Positions 1-9,816 of a stretch of DNA of 64,000 bases are shown here, piece by piece. Location of the stretch: positions 6,262,001 through 6,326,000 of the forward strand of contig JAWQUS010000002.1 of the NCBI GenBank assembly GCA_036365455.1, in the 5' to 3' direction. The stretch is from Macrosoma leucophasiata. Its lineage: Eukaryota > Arthropoda > Insecta > Lepidoptera > Hedylidae. How positions within the stretch are numbered: position 1 is the first letter of the stretch; each line of letters opens with the position of its first letter. Under the pieces are notes generated by a model. The model was not told where the DNA came from, made no database searches, and saw only the letters and a list, made by a program, of their open reading frames with translations. Position numbers and translations under genes: made by a program.

Positions 1-177
1 CGTCATTTTTTTTTTAAACTAACCTAGAGTGAATAACCACTAATAATAATCAAAAACACATAATAAATTAAATAGACACTGAACAATTTTGTATAATATG
101 GAAAGCATCAATTATTTACAAATTCCTCCATTTCCCCATTTCAAAAGAAACTGAGAAAGAATGAATTTGGTCGTCAT

Positions 178-420
178 TTCATGTGTTAAGTGATGATTGC
201 AGCCTATAGATATCCACACAAAAACAAGAGGTCAAAATACAGATGCGTTATTACGTCTGAGACCTTAATTGTTAAATCTCTGTGATTGTTATAACGGCAC
301 CCTAGGTGCATTACCATCTAAGCGGAACACGATAGTGCTGAACACTACCATTTGATGGCAGATAGATTGCTGATGCCTACACCCTCGAGCTATTATACTT
401 GAAATCTACCACCAGTAAAA
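178..420 (-). repeat. E element, old subfamily
   Basis: Diverged E copy: it keeps the GCAGCCTATAGA box, the GGAACACGATAGTGCTGAAC box and the CTACCACCAGTAAAA end, but carries old-subfamily features (CTGTGATTGTTATAAC instead of CTGTGCCGGAAATTACAG, and CAGATAGATT instead of CAAGTATATT). The poly(A)-side end, left in this orientation, is missing. It encodes no protein. Confidence 0.8.
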
Positions 421-1476
421 TACAAGGGCATACAATCTTAATACAGTAGAGTGTACGGTGTGGTCTTGTCTTTTATGCATATTAGGTAGGTAGGTACCAA
501 CCTAATATGCAAGAAGGTACTTGTTACCTACAAACACGATGTTTCACATCTACCAGGCGTCCCGTGACGACGCACATTTTTTAGCTATATCTAAATAAGA
601 ATGGTATTAAAACGCTATTCATCTTTGCCAAATAATTGTAATTGAAATAATTCCTAAAGGTCTGAAAATCACGAAGAAAATTCAATTTGATCATAACAGA
701 ATGGCGACTAATCTTAAGCCAATATTATCACAATATCGGCAATACCAATTCCAACCCTAATTAATAAGTGGAATTAATAAAAAGGTTATTCGATTACATT
801 TTCTTTCGATTAGTTAAATCCGATCAGCTGAGACGCACAGATATGTAAAATAAGAGTAAAGTTATTTCAGATCAAATATTATGACAATGTATTTGGCTTA
901 ATTAATTTTGCTATTTGTAGTATTCCGTTCCTAAAACGGAAACCTTTGTTTCTTTCCTTCCTTTTTCGGTATTGTGTAGGGTAAAACCCGGACAGTTGCC
1001 CAGGGGGTAGGTATAGTTGCCTCGATTGCGATAACTCTTGTTTCGCGAATGAAACACATATTATTTCATATAGGTATCTTTTTTTATGTAATGGAAGTGG
1101 CAAACAAACATGCAGTCCACATTGATGTTATATCTATAATATATAAATAATAATAATAATAAAAAAACTTCCTTCAGCTCAACCAAATACTGTTGCAGTT
1201 CATGGAACGAAACGTGTTAGTGCTATACAACGTGTAACAAGATTAAATGTACAACCCGAAACTAGTTTGTTCAGAATCGATTTTAGGCATTTTTTATGTA
1301 GGTTATTACATGGTGCACATTTTTTGTCCCAAAATTATTTACTATTAAAGAAATTATGGTCACCCATTTGGAGAACAGTCATTACAAACGAAAATGAGAC
1401 TAACGTTTATCCATAATAAAATGCAAGTCTCAACAACTTTACTAAAACTCGTTCAGACGTGCTATTTATTATAAAC
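421..1476. other. No gene; short inverted repeat and E scrap
   Basis: No coding signal seen. A small inverted repeat lies at 477-513 (GCATATTAGGT / ACCTAATATGC arms). At 1079-1131 there is only the poly(A)-end ~50 bp of an E element (minus orientation). The ~70-codon frames here have no recognisable content. Confidence 0.6.
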
Positions 1477-1766
1477 TAGCTGACCCGGCAAACTTCGTAT
1501 TGCCTCACAATGAAATAATGTGACAAAGGTTTAATATAGGTATACGGAGTATTTGTATGGGAAAATGAAATTATGGTTTTTACTATTCCCCTTCAATTTC
1601 TTCATAATTTCTTACCTTTAAAACCTTCCCTGAACTTCATTTCTTAAATCATAATCTATTTATATAAAAATCATTTAAAAAAAAATTAAGCCAAATCGGT
1701 CTAGCCGTTCTCGAGTTTTAGCCAGACTAACGAACAGCAATTGATTTATATATATATATATATAAA
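1477..1766 (+). mobile_element. F-family non-LTR tail (CTAGCTGACCCGGC)
   Basis: Starts at CTAGCTGACCCGGCAAACTT and ends at GACTAACGAACAGCAATTGA followed by a (TA)n tract at about 1747-1765. The same sequence recurs in minus orientation at 18.85, 19.11 and 47.36 kb. This type is common in lepidopteran genomes as the 3' end of RTE-like non-LTR elements; that attribution is from general knowledge, not a search. No coding capacity remains. Confidence 0.75.
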
Positions 1767-1774
1767 GATTATAA

Positions 1775-2030
1775 TTTAAGACACTAAATAGCGGAAATTA
1801 ATCTTATTACTAGCGAGTGTTAAAAAAGGATACGCAGGTTAGGCTAGATCACATTGCAACTGTGTTCGTGTGTGAGTTGGTTCGTGTTTTATGTGAGTAG
1901 GTAGAGGTAGCTCTACCTACGGTCTCACATAAAACACGAACCAACTCACACACGAACAATGGTAAGTATGCATAGGGTGTGCATAGGTACTGTTTGTACA
2001 AAGTGAGGACAACTTACTTCTTAAATAAAA
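1775..2030 (+). repeat. Dispersed repeat with internal 34-bp fold-back
   Basis: Homologous in inverted orientation to 18345-18395 plus 18691-18840 (shared ACTAGCGAGTGTTAAA, GTGAGGACAACTTA). Inside it, 1864-1897 and 1924-1957 are perfect 34-bp inverted arms (GTTCGTGTGTGAGTTGG...), with a further 9-bp stem in the loop (TAGGTAGAG/CTCTACCTA). The paralogue at 18.7 kb lacks the second arm, so the palindrome appears to have formed in this copy. Confidence 0.8.
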
Positions 2031-2499
2031 AAAATAAATACATAAACATGTTATTTCAGGTCACGTATTATGATCATAACTCGATTTTCTAATCGGGGTA
2101 TTAGAGAGTGTGCATTTTTACCGTTACATGTTGTATTTGCTCCATTTAGTCATTTTGTAAGGGCAGCTTCCCTAAACGAATTACCTAAATGGATATGAGA
2201 CTTGAGTGAACAGTGTTTGAAAACACACGTGCCTCCCTTACGTATTTTTCGAAGAAATAAACTCGCGAAGTAATGTTTACATCGTGTCAAAATGGAGGAT
2301 ATTTTGATTTTGCTTCGTTTAGCGTAATATTCACTGATGATGAGATAAAGCACGCGGCTAAAAATTAACCCTTTACTCGTAAAGTAAGACGCATCAACAA
2401 GGAAATATTGAATGACAGTTTTCTTTTATATTTCTTGTTCCTTACATTTTTATGTCATACTTTTTTTCTTTCAGCCTAAAGAAAGTATGAAATTATAAT

Positions 2500-2785
2500 A
2501 ATAATGGGAACCCTTGATACGTCTTACTCCTGGGCACGAGTCTCTCCCCTTCTTGGGAGGAGGCCTGGAGCTTACTCCACTACGCTGCTCCAATGCAGGT
2601 TGGTGGAGATAAGGGTTAATGGCCAACCCGCTGACAAGGTTTAACGACTGCTATCTATCGATAGCAACCGGGACCGACGGCTTAACGTGCCCTCCGAAGC
2701 ACGGAAATGCGCATTTCAATTTGCCGTATTGCTTAACCGAGTAGATCGCTTCCGATCTACACCAGCCGCGGGGCCATGCGCGCTA
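2500..2785 (-). mobile_element. D element, internally deleted
   Basis: Minus-orientation D copy. The end reads ACCCTTGATACGTCTTACTCC...GGCACGAGTCTCTCCCC and the other end GATCGCTTCCGATCTACACC...GGCCATGCGCGC. Compared with the copies at 12.87 and 28.15 kb it lacks parts around GGATGTTTTCAAATCG and the GGTCGGGTGTGTGAT segment. It has no coding capacity; the poly-purine/A end and lack of terminal inverted repeats suggest a SINE-like element. Confidence 0.75.
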
Positions 2786-3266
2786 AAGTTTGAAATGAAC
2801 ATTCTTAATGCGGATTCGTTTGTATTCTTGACTACTAGGATATTTTAATTCATCTGTCTGATTTAATGTTAACCCTCGTAACACTGTTCAAATTGTTTAA
2901 CTATTCAGTTAAAGTAACATAAATATTAAGCTCGACCGACCAGCTAAATGGTTGTATCAGGTGATGTGAAAAAATCACTGCTCAAAACTCAATCAATCAA
3001 TTTCTCTTTTTGGTTTATTTCTAATTGTTCGTAGAAGGGTTTGTGAAAGAAAAAAAAGATAACTTCGCGCAAAATTAGAAGTTAAGACATAGCCATGATA
3101 CTAATTCCAATGTAAGCCTTATGGCCCTTCACATAATGGTCAGTCATCAATTATTGTTTTAAATAGATGAATACATAGAAATTGATGATTGATAATGGCA
3201 TCTAATTACCAGAAACAATCTCGAGCGAAGCCGACTCGGGTCGCTAGTTCCAAATATAAAATGAAT

Positions 3267-4165
3267 GCCATCAGTTGCGAAAAGTTTATTCTAATGCAAC
3301 AACGTTACCTACTCTGCGTTACCCATCTGCAGGGTGAAACTTTTAATTGAGGATATCGATCAGACACCATCCTGCTTTGAGCTGCGTTCGTTATTATAGT
3401 TTCGCAAATACTTCGCATCTGATTCAATTGTAGTTTAGCCAGAGTTTTCTCGATCTGCAATTTATTGAAACTGGATCAAAGTAGTGCGCAATATCTGAGG
3501 GTGGATTAAAAAACATTCATTAGGGTCAAATAAATTTATATATCACTTCAAAGTTTTACTGTCTCAGTAGTCTAGTGATAGCAGGCCTGTACTATTATGC
3601 TGGGGCCCTGGGTTCGATTGCCGGGTCGGGGCTATCAGAGATAACGTTGTAAAGTCCTTTATCTCTGATTCTATTGGGATTTTTCTATTTTAGGGAAGTT
3701 TCCCAGTACCTCTGAGTTTAGTAATATACCCGGAGATGTCAACAGGCTCGCCACCTGTTACATGGGCTAAAACGTAAAGGGCAAATCGTGGGTGTTAACC
3801 TCTCTTGTATTAAATTACCTCTGTCCCTTCGGGGATTACAGAGAAAGTTACGTTGATTTTTTAACTAACGACATTAGTTGAGAAAAGTTTATTCTTATGC
3901 ACCAAAGTTACCTACTCTGCGTTACCCATCTGCAGGGTGAAACTTTTAGTTGAGGATATCGATCACATACCATCCCGCTTTTGCGTTCCTTATTATAGTT
4001 TTGCAAATACTGGTCTGGTTCAATAAAATTGTAGTTTAGCCAGATTTTTTTTGATCCGCAATTTGAAACTAGACCAAAGCAGTGCACAACAGCTGAGGGT
4101 GAATTAGGAATTGTCATAGTCGTAGTCATTATTCTATGAAATCAAACAATTTCATACATCACTAC
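3267..4165 (+). repeat. Tandem duplication (~290 bp x2) split by SINE-B
   Basis: Unit 1 (about 3267-3557) and unit 2 (about 3868-4165) share ACCTACTCTGCGTTACCCAT, GCAGGGTGAAACTTTTA, GAGGATATCGATCA, TTGTAGTTTAGCCAGA and a CACTTCAAAGTTT/CACTACAAAATTT end. They differ by many substitutions and small indels, so the duplication is old. A SINE-B copy lies exactly between the units. Neither unit has a credible reading frame. Confidence 0.8.
3558..3855 (+). mobile_element. SINE-B copy
   Basis: tRNA-derived head with box A-like GTCTAGTGATAGCAGGCC and box B-like GGTTCGATTGCCGGG, then the family body ATCAGAGATAACG...CAGTACCTCTGAG...GGAGATGTCAACAGGCTCGC and the end CCCTTCGGGGATTACA. Full length for the family (~300 bp). 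It carries its own degenerate pol III promoter, so transcription from inside is possible in principle but not shown. Confidence 0.85.
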
Positions 4166-4261
4166 AAAATTTAATCAGTTTCATGTTGGAGACCTTAAAA
4201 ATGAAGAATTTACAAAACATCTGCTAATTGAAGCAAGTGTATACAGCATGACAAATAATAA

Positions 4262-4545
4262 TATAAATCGGAGATATCATTACAGCCGAAAGATGTCCAC
4301 TGCTGGACCAAAGCAACCCCGTAAAATATATATGCTATAATCGCCATGCTTGGCCTGCAGATTGGCGATCGCAATGGCAGTATCGCAGGATGCTACTACC
4401 CATCTTGCGTTATTGCAATTACTACCGCCCCATGGGAATGGTTTGACCGCCATTGTTCGGTTGAGCGGCTGCACTAGGGGAACAATTCTCAACCAGAAGA
4501 TGAAAATAGCGGTGGGGTTGTTATGTCCTGGCTGCATCAATTAAA
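4262..4545 (-). repeat. Non-LTR-type tail repeat (GTCCACTGCTGGAC)
   Basis: On the minus strand it reads from GACATAACAACCCCACCGC through CCATTGCGATCGCCAATCTG to the end around GTCCAGCAGTGGACATCTTT. Related tails sit at 18.18, 30.65 and 32.50 kb. The end motif is widespread in Lepidoptera, commonly at the 3' end of retroelements. The opposing 64- and 86-codon frames across it are repeat sequence, not genes. Confidence 0.65.
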
Positions 4546-4613
4546 ATGAATTACGTCAATAAAGAAAAAAATATTCTGAAAGGAATAAATCATTATAGAA
4601 TCCATCAACGTTA

Positions 4614-4672
4614 CCGATTGTAGGTATTATGAACTGTGATCAGGTATCACAGTTCATAATACGTACAATCGG
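4614..4672. repeat. Imperfect hairpin
   Basis: Left arm CGATTGTAGGTATTATGAAC and its reverse complement on the right (TTCATAATACGTACAATCGG), 26-27 bp arms with one mismatch and a 5-nt loop (CAGGT). It lies in otherwise unassigned sequence; no host element recognised. Confidence 0.85.
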
Positions 4673-4689
4673 AGTTCACCCAGACGTCA

Positions 4690-5249
4690 CTCAAATCATT
4701 GTTTATTTATCAAAATTGTTACTAACCAGTGCACGATAGCTCTTACAGACTACAGTTAAAAATACAATCCTTTATTCAATTCAACAATTTAACAAAAACA
4801 ACATTTACACAAATGAAGTATGCAACATAAATAAAATACAAAATATCTCCCTGTTGAAGAATGTTTATTTCAATTGAACATTTATGGAGGATGCAACTTC
4901 GTGACTCAGCCGAGTTTGGTGTAAATTCATTTGAGTATAAAACTTTTAATTAATCAAGCAAATCCTGCTTTGAGTTTGAAATTGTTAAGTTTATGATTGC
5001 AAAGCATGTTTTTTCTTAATATAATAAGTTTCTAATTCCCATCCTTGTGTTCTGTAACACTTGCGTTGTTGCTAAGTTTTGGGAAGATAGACAGAGATGT
5101 GCTGTGACTGTGAAATTTCTGAAGTACTCCAAAAGTTGTTATTTAATTTCAAGTGCGAACATAAATTTTTGTTTACATTAAATAACTCACAACAATCTGC
5201 GGTTTATTTGAAATCATATCTTCCATTTTATTATACTACTACGTAAGTA
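4690..5249. other. No gene seen
   Basis: A+T-rich sequence without a credible frame or recognised repeat. A stretch near 4940-4990 (AAACTTTTAATTAATCAAGC, TCCTGCTTTGAG) faintly resembles the duplicated unit at 3.3 kb. Confidence 0.5.
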
Positions 5250-5345
5250 CGTCGACGACGTCCCCCAGAAACTTCCACAGTGACATCCTATTCTGGGCAG
5301 TCTGCTCCAACGGATCCCCGCAACCTTGATTAGGTCGTCGGACCA
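5250..5345 (-). pseudogene. RTE-like reverse transcriptase C-terminal scrap
   Basis: Minus strand encodes RWSDDLIKVAG followed, after a frame change, by EQTAQNRMSLWKFLGDV. This RW-DDL-KVAG-W-Q-A-NR-WK pattern is the conserved C-terminal tail of RTE-type non-LTR polyproteins, downstream of the reverse transcriptase, in insects. The fragment covers about 30 residues of a protein that would normally be ~1000, and a frameshift near 5295 splits it. It is a dead 5'-truncated insertion. Confidence 0.7.
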
Positions 5346-5640
5346 TCTCGTGGGAGGCCATTTCGTACTGCGTAGCCCAATCTCTCCCGGGGATTCTTAG
5401 CACCTACTCTACCTTTCCCAAGGCTGCTACCGTAGCCTGAACTAGTAGAGCAACCGGGGTCTAGGGGCCGTTGTCTAGTTGTGACTGTCATGTTGGGGGG
5501 CAGTTGCCATAGTTGCTACGCTTGGCAGGCAGATTGGTAACCGGAATATGTTGATATTTAGTACACAGGAAAATGTTGCTGCCGATTTCCTGGTATTCCC
5601 TTAGTCGCCTTTTACGACACCCACTATGTGACATTGTGAG
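5346..5640 (-). repeat. Retroelement-linked fragment (GTCGCCTTTTACGACACCC)
   Basis: Contains ATTCCCTTAGTCGCCTTTTACGACACCC; a related sequence occurs near 62970-63030 (TTTCAGTCGCCTCGTACGACGGGAGA). On the minus strand this lies upstream of the RTE-like scrap and may belong to the same insertion. No open frame of interest. Confidence 0.45.
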
Positions 5641-6501
5641 ATAGGTCTTATTGTAGTGATTTCAAAAGTATATATTTTTTATAATCTGAAATGTTTTTGA
5701 AGTAATTCCAAAAAATAGACGATTTCTCAGTCCCTTTCTTAGTAAAATTCCTGACCCAACATAAAAAAAATAGTCAGCGGTTTACATTTTACATTATGTT
5801 ATAACGTCATTAGAAAACAGACGTCACAAGCCGAACGCTGGCCGATCGTGCCTCTCTGCCGCTTGTTCCGCGCTCTCTCTATCTAGCACGCGCTGATCAA
5901 GCGGAACGTGACACTTTTTAGTACGCGCAGCCTTCATCGAATTATACCTAAATACGTTATCACTTATAAAAACAAAAATATTTCTTCTCCTATAGAAAAC
6001 AGAAGAATCTATACGAAGTCTATGGTATTTATGGTGACACAAAATTCATTAATCGTATGGAACGCTATAACATAGAGTGTCATAGAGCAACATGGTCTTC
6101 TAGGGGCCACGTTTCTCTATGCCCTAAGAATTCTAGTCCAACTTGTACTTGGCCGCATTTTTGTATAAAATATATTACAAGACACAAACGATGAATAACT
6201 TTATTATAATCATAATAGACATAAACTAAGTTACGAGGTCGCCTTATTTTATTATTCCTAAAATTTTCCGCGCCAAAATGATGCAGTTGAATTTCATCTG
6301 AACAACTCGTGGCTAATCAATTCAAAGCTTTGTATTCATAATTAATCACAACTTCATGACATCAGTGTTTGTTACTCTCGACCATTTTCACCCTCTTCGG
6401 AATGTCCTTTGGCAGTTTTGACAATTTATAATTCAATTTATTCATTAATACAGAATATGAAGAGGAAATTGGATGGTTCCTGCGAAAAGTTTCAAAAGAT
6501 A
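5641..6501. other. No gene seen
   Basis: No recognised element. A short imperfect inverted pair (GCCGCTTGTTCCGCG / CAAGCGGAAC) lies at about 5868-5910. Several ~70-codon frames occur, none with recognisable content. Confidence 0.5.
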
Positions 6502-7632
6502 TTTGAAGCATTGTTAATTAAACACCCTTCCCGAAAATTCTCAAGCGATACTTGTATTTTAAGCGAAAACAACTCTCTCTGGAAATATGTAGCTAATTGT
6601 ATTCATGTAGATGCGTAAATTTGAGATTGTGTCATTTGGCATAAATTTTTCGTCTCAGGACTTGAAACGCATGTGCAAACATTTTAATTTTATATATTAT
6701 ATTCGTTTATTTACAACATGCAAGATATAAAAGATATTAAGGTCAGTTGAAAAAATACGCTTACACTCACAGCTCCTGGGGTATTAAATAGTATCATGGG
6801 TGTCGTATGTGTCGTTGTAAACAAACAACACATACACGAACACCCAGAACCGACTCTATTATCCCCCCTTCTTTGATTTGCATAACTATAGGACTAAAAA
6901 ATTTTGAAAAAAAAAACATTTTTTGAAGTAATTAATTAAACACCCTTCCCAAACATTTTCGATCAATACTATATTTTATACGCGAAAACAACTCTTTTTG
7001 GTAATAGGTAATTCTATTCGTGAAGCTGCGTAAAGAAGAATGAAACAGTTCCATACATTTCTGTGCCCAGTGTTAACAGTAGTTAACACTGTATAAATTA
7101 TGTCATTTTCAAATGAATATAAAATAAACAATTTAAAATTAGGGCATTTTTTGAATTGCCAGTAATTGAAGTACATATTCTAAAGAACCGAACTAGTTTT
7201 AGCAGCACTTCATTTGATAGTGACGACAACAATTCAATTGATCCCTTGCCATGGACAAGCTCATTTATACCCCCAAATACTCGACTTCGTAAACAACATT
7301 CAAGTCGTTTATCTTTACACTAGCCAACAGATGTGCTTCAAAATGCAATCTCATAAATACCATCTGTTTCATTATTTATCATTCCTTAAATGATACCTCA
7401 AATAGTGCAACTATTTAAGACACTAACAATATGTTTAAGTAAAAGTTAGGTTAGATTGATAATTGTTATATAAATTACAAAATGTACTATGTAATGGGTT
7501 ATCTAGTAACGATTTTGTGAGCCCAAATTTGCCCGTCTCCTTTCACCTTCTGTGTCAAAGATTGTGTCATGTGGCATAAAACTTTTCGTCTCAGGAAATG
7601 TAACGCATGTGCAAACATTTTAAGATTATAAT
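6502..7632 (+). repeat. Two paired direct repeats
   Basis: Pair 1: 6502-6620 and 6920-7033, sharing AATTAAACACCCTTCCC, GCGAAAACAACTCT and GATGCGTAAA/GCTGCGTAAA. Pair 2: 6625-6700 and 7558-7632, sharing GATTGTGTCAT-TGGCATAAA, TTTTCGTCTCAGGA and AACGCATGTGCAAACATTTT. The order (1,2,1',2') suggests an old duplication of a ~200 bp block. A weak relative of pair 2 is at 28080-28115. Confidence 0.7.
6753..6857 (-). mobile_element. SINE-A fragment
   Basis: Tail half of a SINE-A in minus orientation: AATACGCTTACACTCACAGC followed by TATCATGGGTGTCG and CAACACATACACGAACACCC. The tRNA-like head is missing and the copy is diverged. Confidence 0.7.
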
Positions 7633-7676
7633 TAGTAGATGGGCTGTAGAATAAACATATCATTAATAAAATTCGT

Positions 7677-7741
7677 AATGTATGGCCCCGTAATAACTAT
7701 CACAGAGACATAACAACTAAAGTCTCGGAGGTGGCAACGCA
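7677..7741 (+). repeat. E fragment, old subfamily
   Basis: Contains AATGTATGGCCCCGTAATAA, ACTATCACAGAGACATAACA and GGTGGCAACGCAT, the middle of an old-subfamily E in plus orientation. It abuts a minus-orientation E copy head-on. Confidence 0.65.
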
Positions 7742-7970
7742 TTTTATGTTATGGAAGTGGCGAACAAGCATGCAGCTCACATTGATGTTATGTGATGACT
7801 GCAGCCAGAGATGTGAAGGTGTTAAGCCTCTGTGCCGGAAATTACAGGGCCGTACATTACCACCTGACCGGAACACGATAGTGCTGAACACTACCATTTA
7901 GCGGCAAGTATATTAGGTAATGCGGTGGTGCCTACGCCCGCGAGCTCCGTCACTGGAGCTCTACCACCAA
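7742..7970 (-). mobile_element. E element, young subfamily, internal deletion
   Basis: Has both termini (TTATGTTATGGAAGTGGCGA and GGAGCTCTACCACCA) and the young-subfamily core (CTCTGTGCCGGAAATTACAG), but lacks about 55 bp between GCAGCC and AGGTGTTA. Confidence 0.85.
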
Positions 7971-8002
7971 TTAAAAGAAAAGTAGTTTTACCTCTGTAAG
8001 AG

Positions 8003-8130
8003 TAAGTGCCTTTTCACATGTACCGGTCGCCGGGTTGCCGACGTCGACTGTCCACCGGTAAATGTGAAAGCTTAGCCGCCGGGTATCCGGCGCCGGCTAT
8101 CCGGAAACCGGTTCATGTGAAAAACACTTA
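8003..8130. mobile_element. Fold-back MITE
   Basis: Terminal inverted repeats TAAGTGCCTTTTCACATGTA and ACCGGTTCATGTGAAAAACACTTA; the interior (CCGGTCGCCGGGTTGCCG...GCCGGGTATCCGGCGCCGGC) is itself G+C-rich and self-complementary. Length about 128 bp, no coding capacity. The 88-codon frame crossing it is fortuitous. Confidence 0.75.
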
Positions 8131-8749
8131 TTACGGGGCTATGAAAACGTATGTCTATGTGTCTCCACATTTTAAGATCGCAAGACACGCCGAAGTCTGT
8201 TCTTTTTACGAAATTAAAAAAATCATCGCAAAAAGACGTGACAGCGACCGATTACCAGGCTTAGGGGTGTGACAATTTCAAAGTTTATTACAGTGTATGT
8301 AATAGAACTGAGTTGTCTGTTTTATGTAGTTATATTCCATGATTCCCCCGTGCGCACCGAATACGATCGGATGTATCAAAAGACAGCTCCGTACAAAATA
8401 TTTTAAAAACTGCGGAAAAAAGTGTTTTCATGCAATAAAAAGTACACAAACCAATTAGTTTAAAGTGAATAAAAAACATTACTTAATCAAAACGTCAGTG
8501 ACTATCCAAAAAAGTGCAAAAAACAATCAAAAAGAAAGAAGATACAAACAAAAAAGTAGTGCAGTGTATAAAGTGCTATAAATTATAAAATCACTATACC
8601 TTCCTTTACTCTACAAAAATAAAATACAGCAAAATCATCAAACACTTATTTTCGTCAAGTAGAGCAACTGGTTGCGTAGCCTAGTAGTGCCAACGTTCGA
8701 GTAACTATCGTGCGTCGCTAGTACCCAGTTCAAATCTCAGCGGGGCAAA
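8131..8749 (+). other. No gene; tRNA-like patch before LINE-1
   Basis: A+T-rich. At 8664-8745 there is a tRNA-like pattern: box A-like GTAGCCTAGTAGTGCC and box B-like AGTTCAAATCTC. It may be a SINE head or part of the LINE-1 5' region; the copy is too degenerate to fold as a functional tRNA. Confidence 0.4.
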
Positions 8750-8898
8750 AATATACAAAATATTTTTTAACATTTTTTCTCTCTACGGAAGTATTCAAAG
8801 ACAAAGCCTGTCGACCGAACACCGCCATCTGCTTCGACAAGTCAACAATATTTATATACTACCACTAATAACCTAAGTATTCTGGATGACACATATGA

Positions 8899-9816
8899 CG
8901 CGAATGTCACAAAGAATATCAAACCAAGATCGGAAACAACTCAGAAATAAATGAAAATGACCTCTCTGTAGATGATATTATAGGCGATACTCCAAGAAGA
9001 ATTCTCCAAACATCGTTATTAGATTCAAATAATACAACGTTAGAAAAAATTAGCCATTTACTCGACGTCAAATTAGAACAGATGAAATCGTCCATTCTCC
9101 ACGATATAAAAAACACTATCCAATCAGAATTAAATACTGCTATCATTAAACTCCAAAAACGAGTCGAATCAACAACTAGTACTCTATCTACTGAACAAAA
9201 ACCAATGAATGAAAACATAACTACCAAAACAAAAAAAAATGATAATATTGAACAACAACTTTACGAAATCAGAAATACAAACAAAATTGTACTATATGGT
9301 CTAAACGATGAACACTATGAAACAGAATATGATCTTATCGATCGTATTTGTGAAGCTTTCCAAAACATAATGAACATGAATATCAATCCATATATTGAAG
9401 AAGTAAAACGTATTGGACACAAGGGAAACAGACGACCATTAGTTATCGATCTCACAAACAAATGAATTACCAAATATATTCTAGAAAATGCAAGACATTT
9501 TCAGGGCACAGGATTAGCCGTACAAACCTTCATGGATGGAAAGGCTCTACAAAAATATAACGAACTCATAGAAGTACAGCGTCAAGCGCGACGAAACGGT
9601 GACCACGCAAGAATAAAAAACAATAAACAATACATTAATGGGAAGATATACAAAGAAGACTTTAATACAACCACTAAAATATCAAGTACAAATAATGCAC
9701 AGGAAAAAGTAAGAGAAGTAGACAACATTGAACTCTCTCATTCTACACTAACAACACCACCAAAATCAAGAATGTCGACAACTCTACATAACCAATCTAA
9801 GACATTTCGTATGTAA
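8899..9816 (+). pseudogene. LINE-1 ORF1 (nucleic-acid-binding, coiled coil)
   Basis: Reading frame open from 8899 to a TGA at 9463-9465, then open in the same frame to TAA at 9814-9816, so one nonsense codon splits an ORF of ~305 codons. The first possible ATG inside it is at 9082; the true start is probably lost or upstream of the TGA at 8896. The N-terminal part is acidic, followed by a helical heptad-like region (LLDVKLEQMKSSILHDI) and then KIVLYGLND, typical of the RRM-like core of LINE ORF1 proteins; the C-terminal region is basic (VQRQARRNGDHARIKNNK). Its role in the family is binding element RNA. No zinc knuckle is visible. The frame and the neighbouring ORF2 support the call; the fold is inferred. 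Confidence 0.75.

Noticed and set aside
8919..9227. 102-codon minus-strand frame
   Set aside because: Antisense to LINE-1 ORF1, whose frame fits the family.
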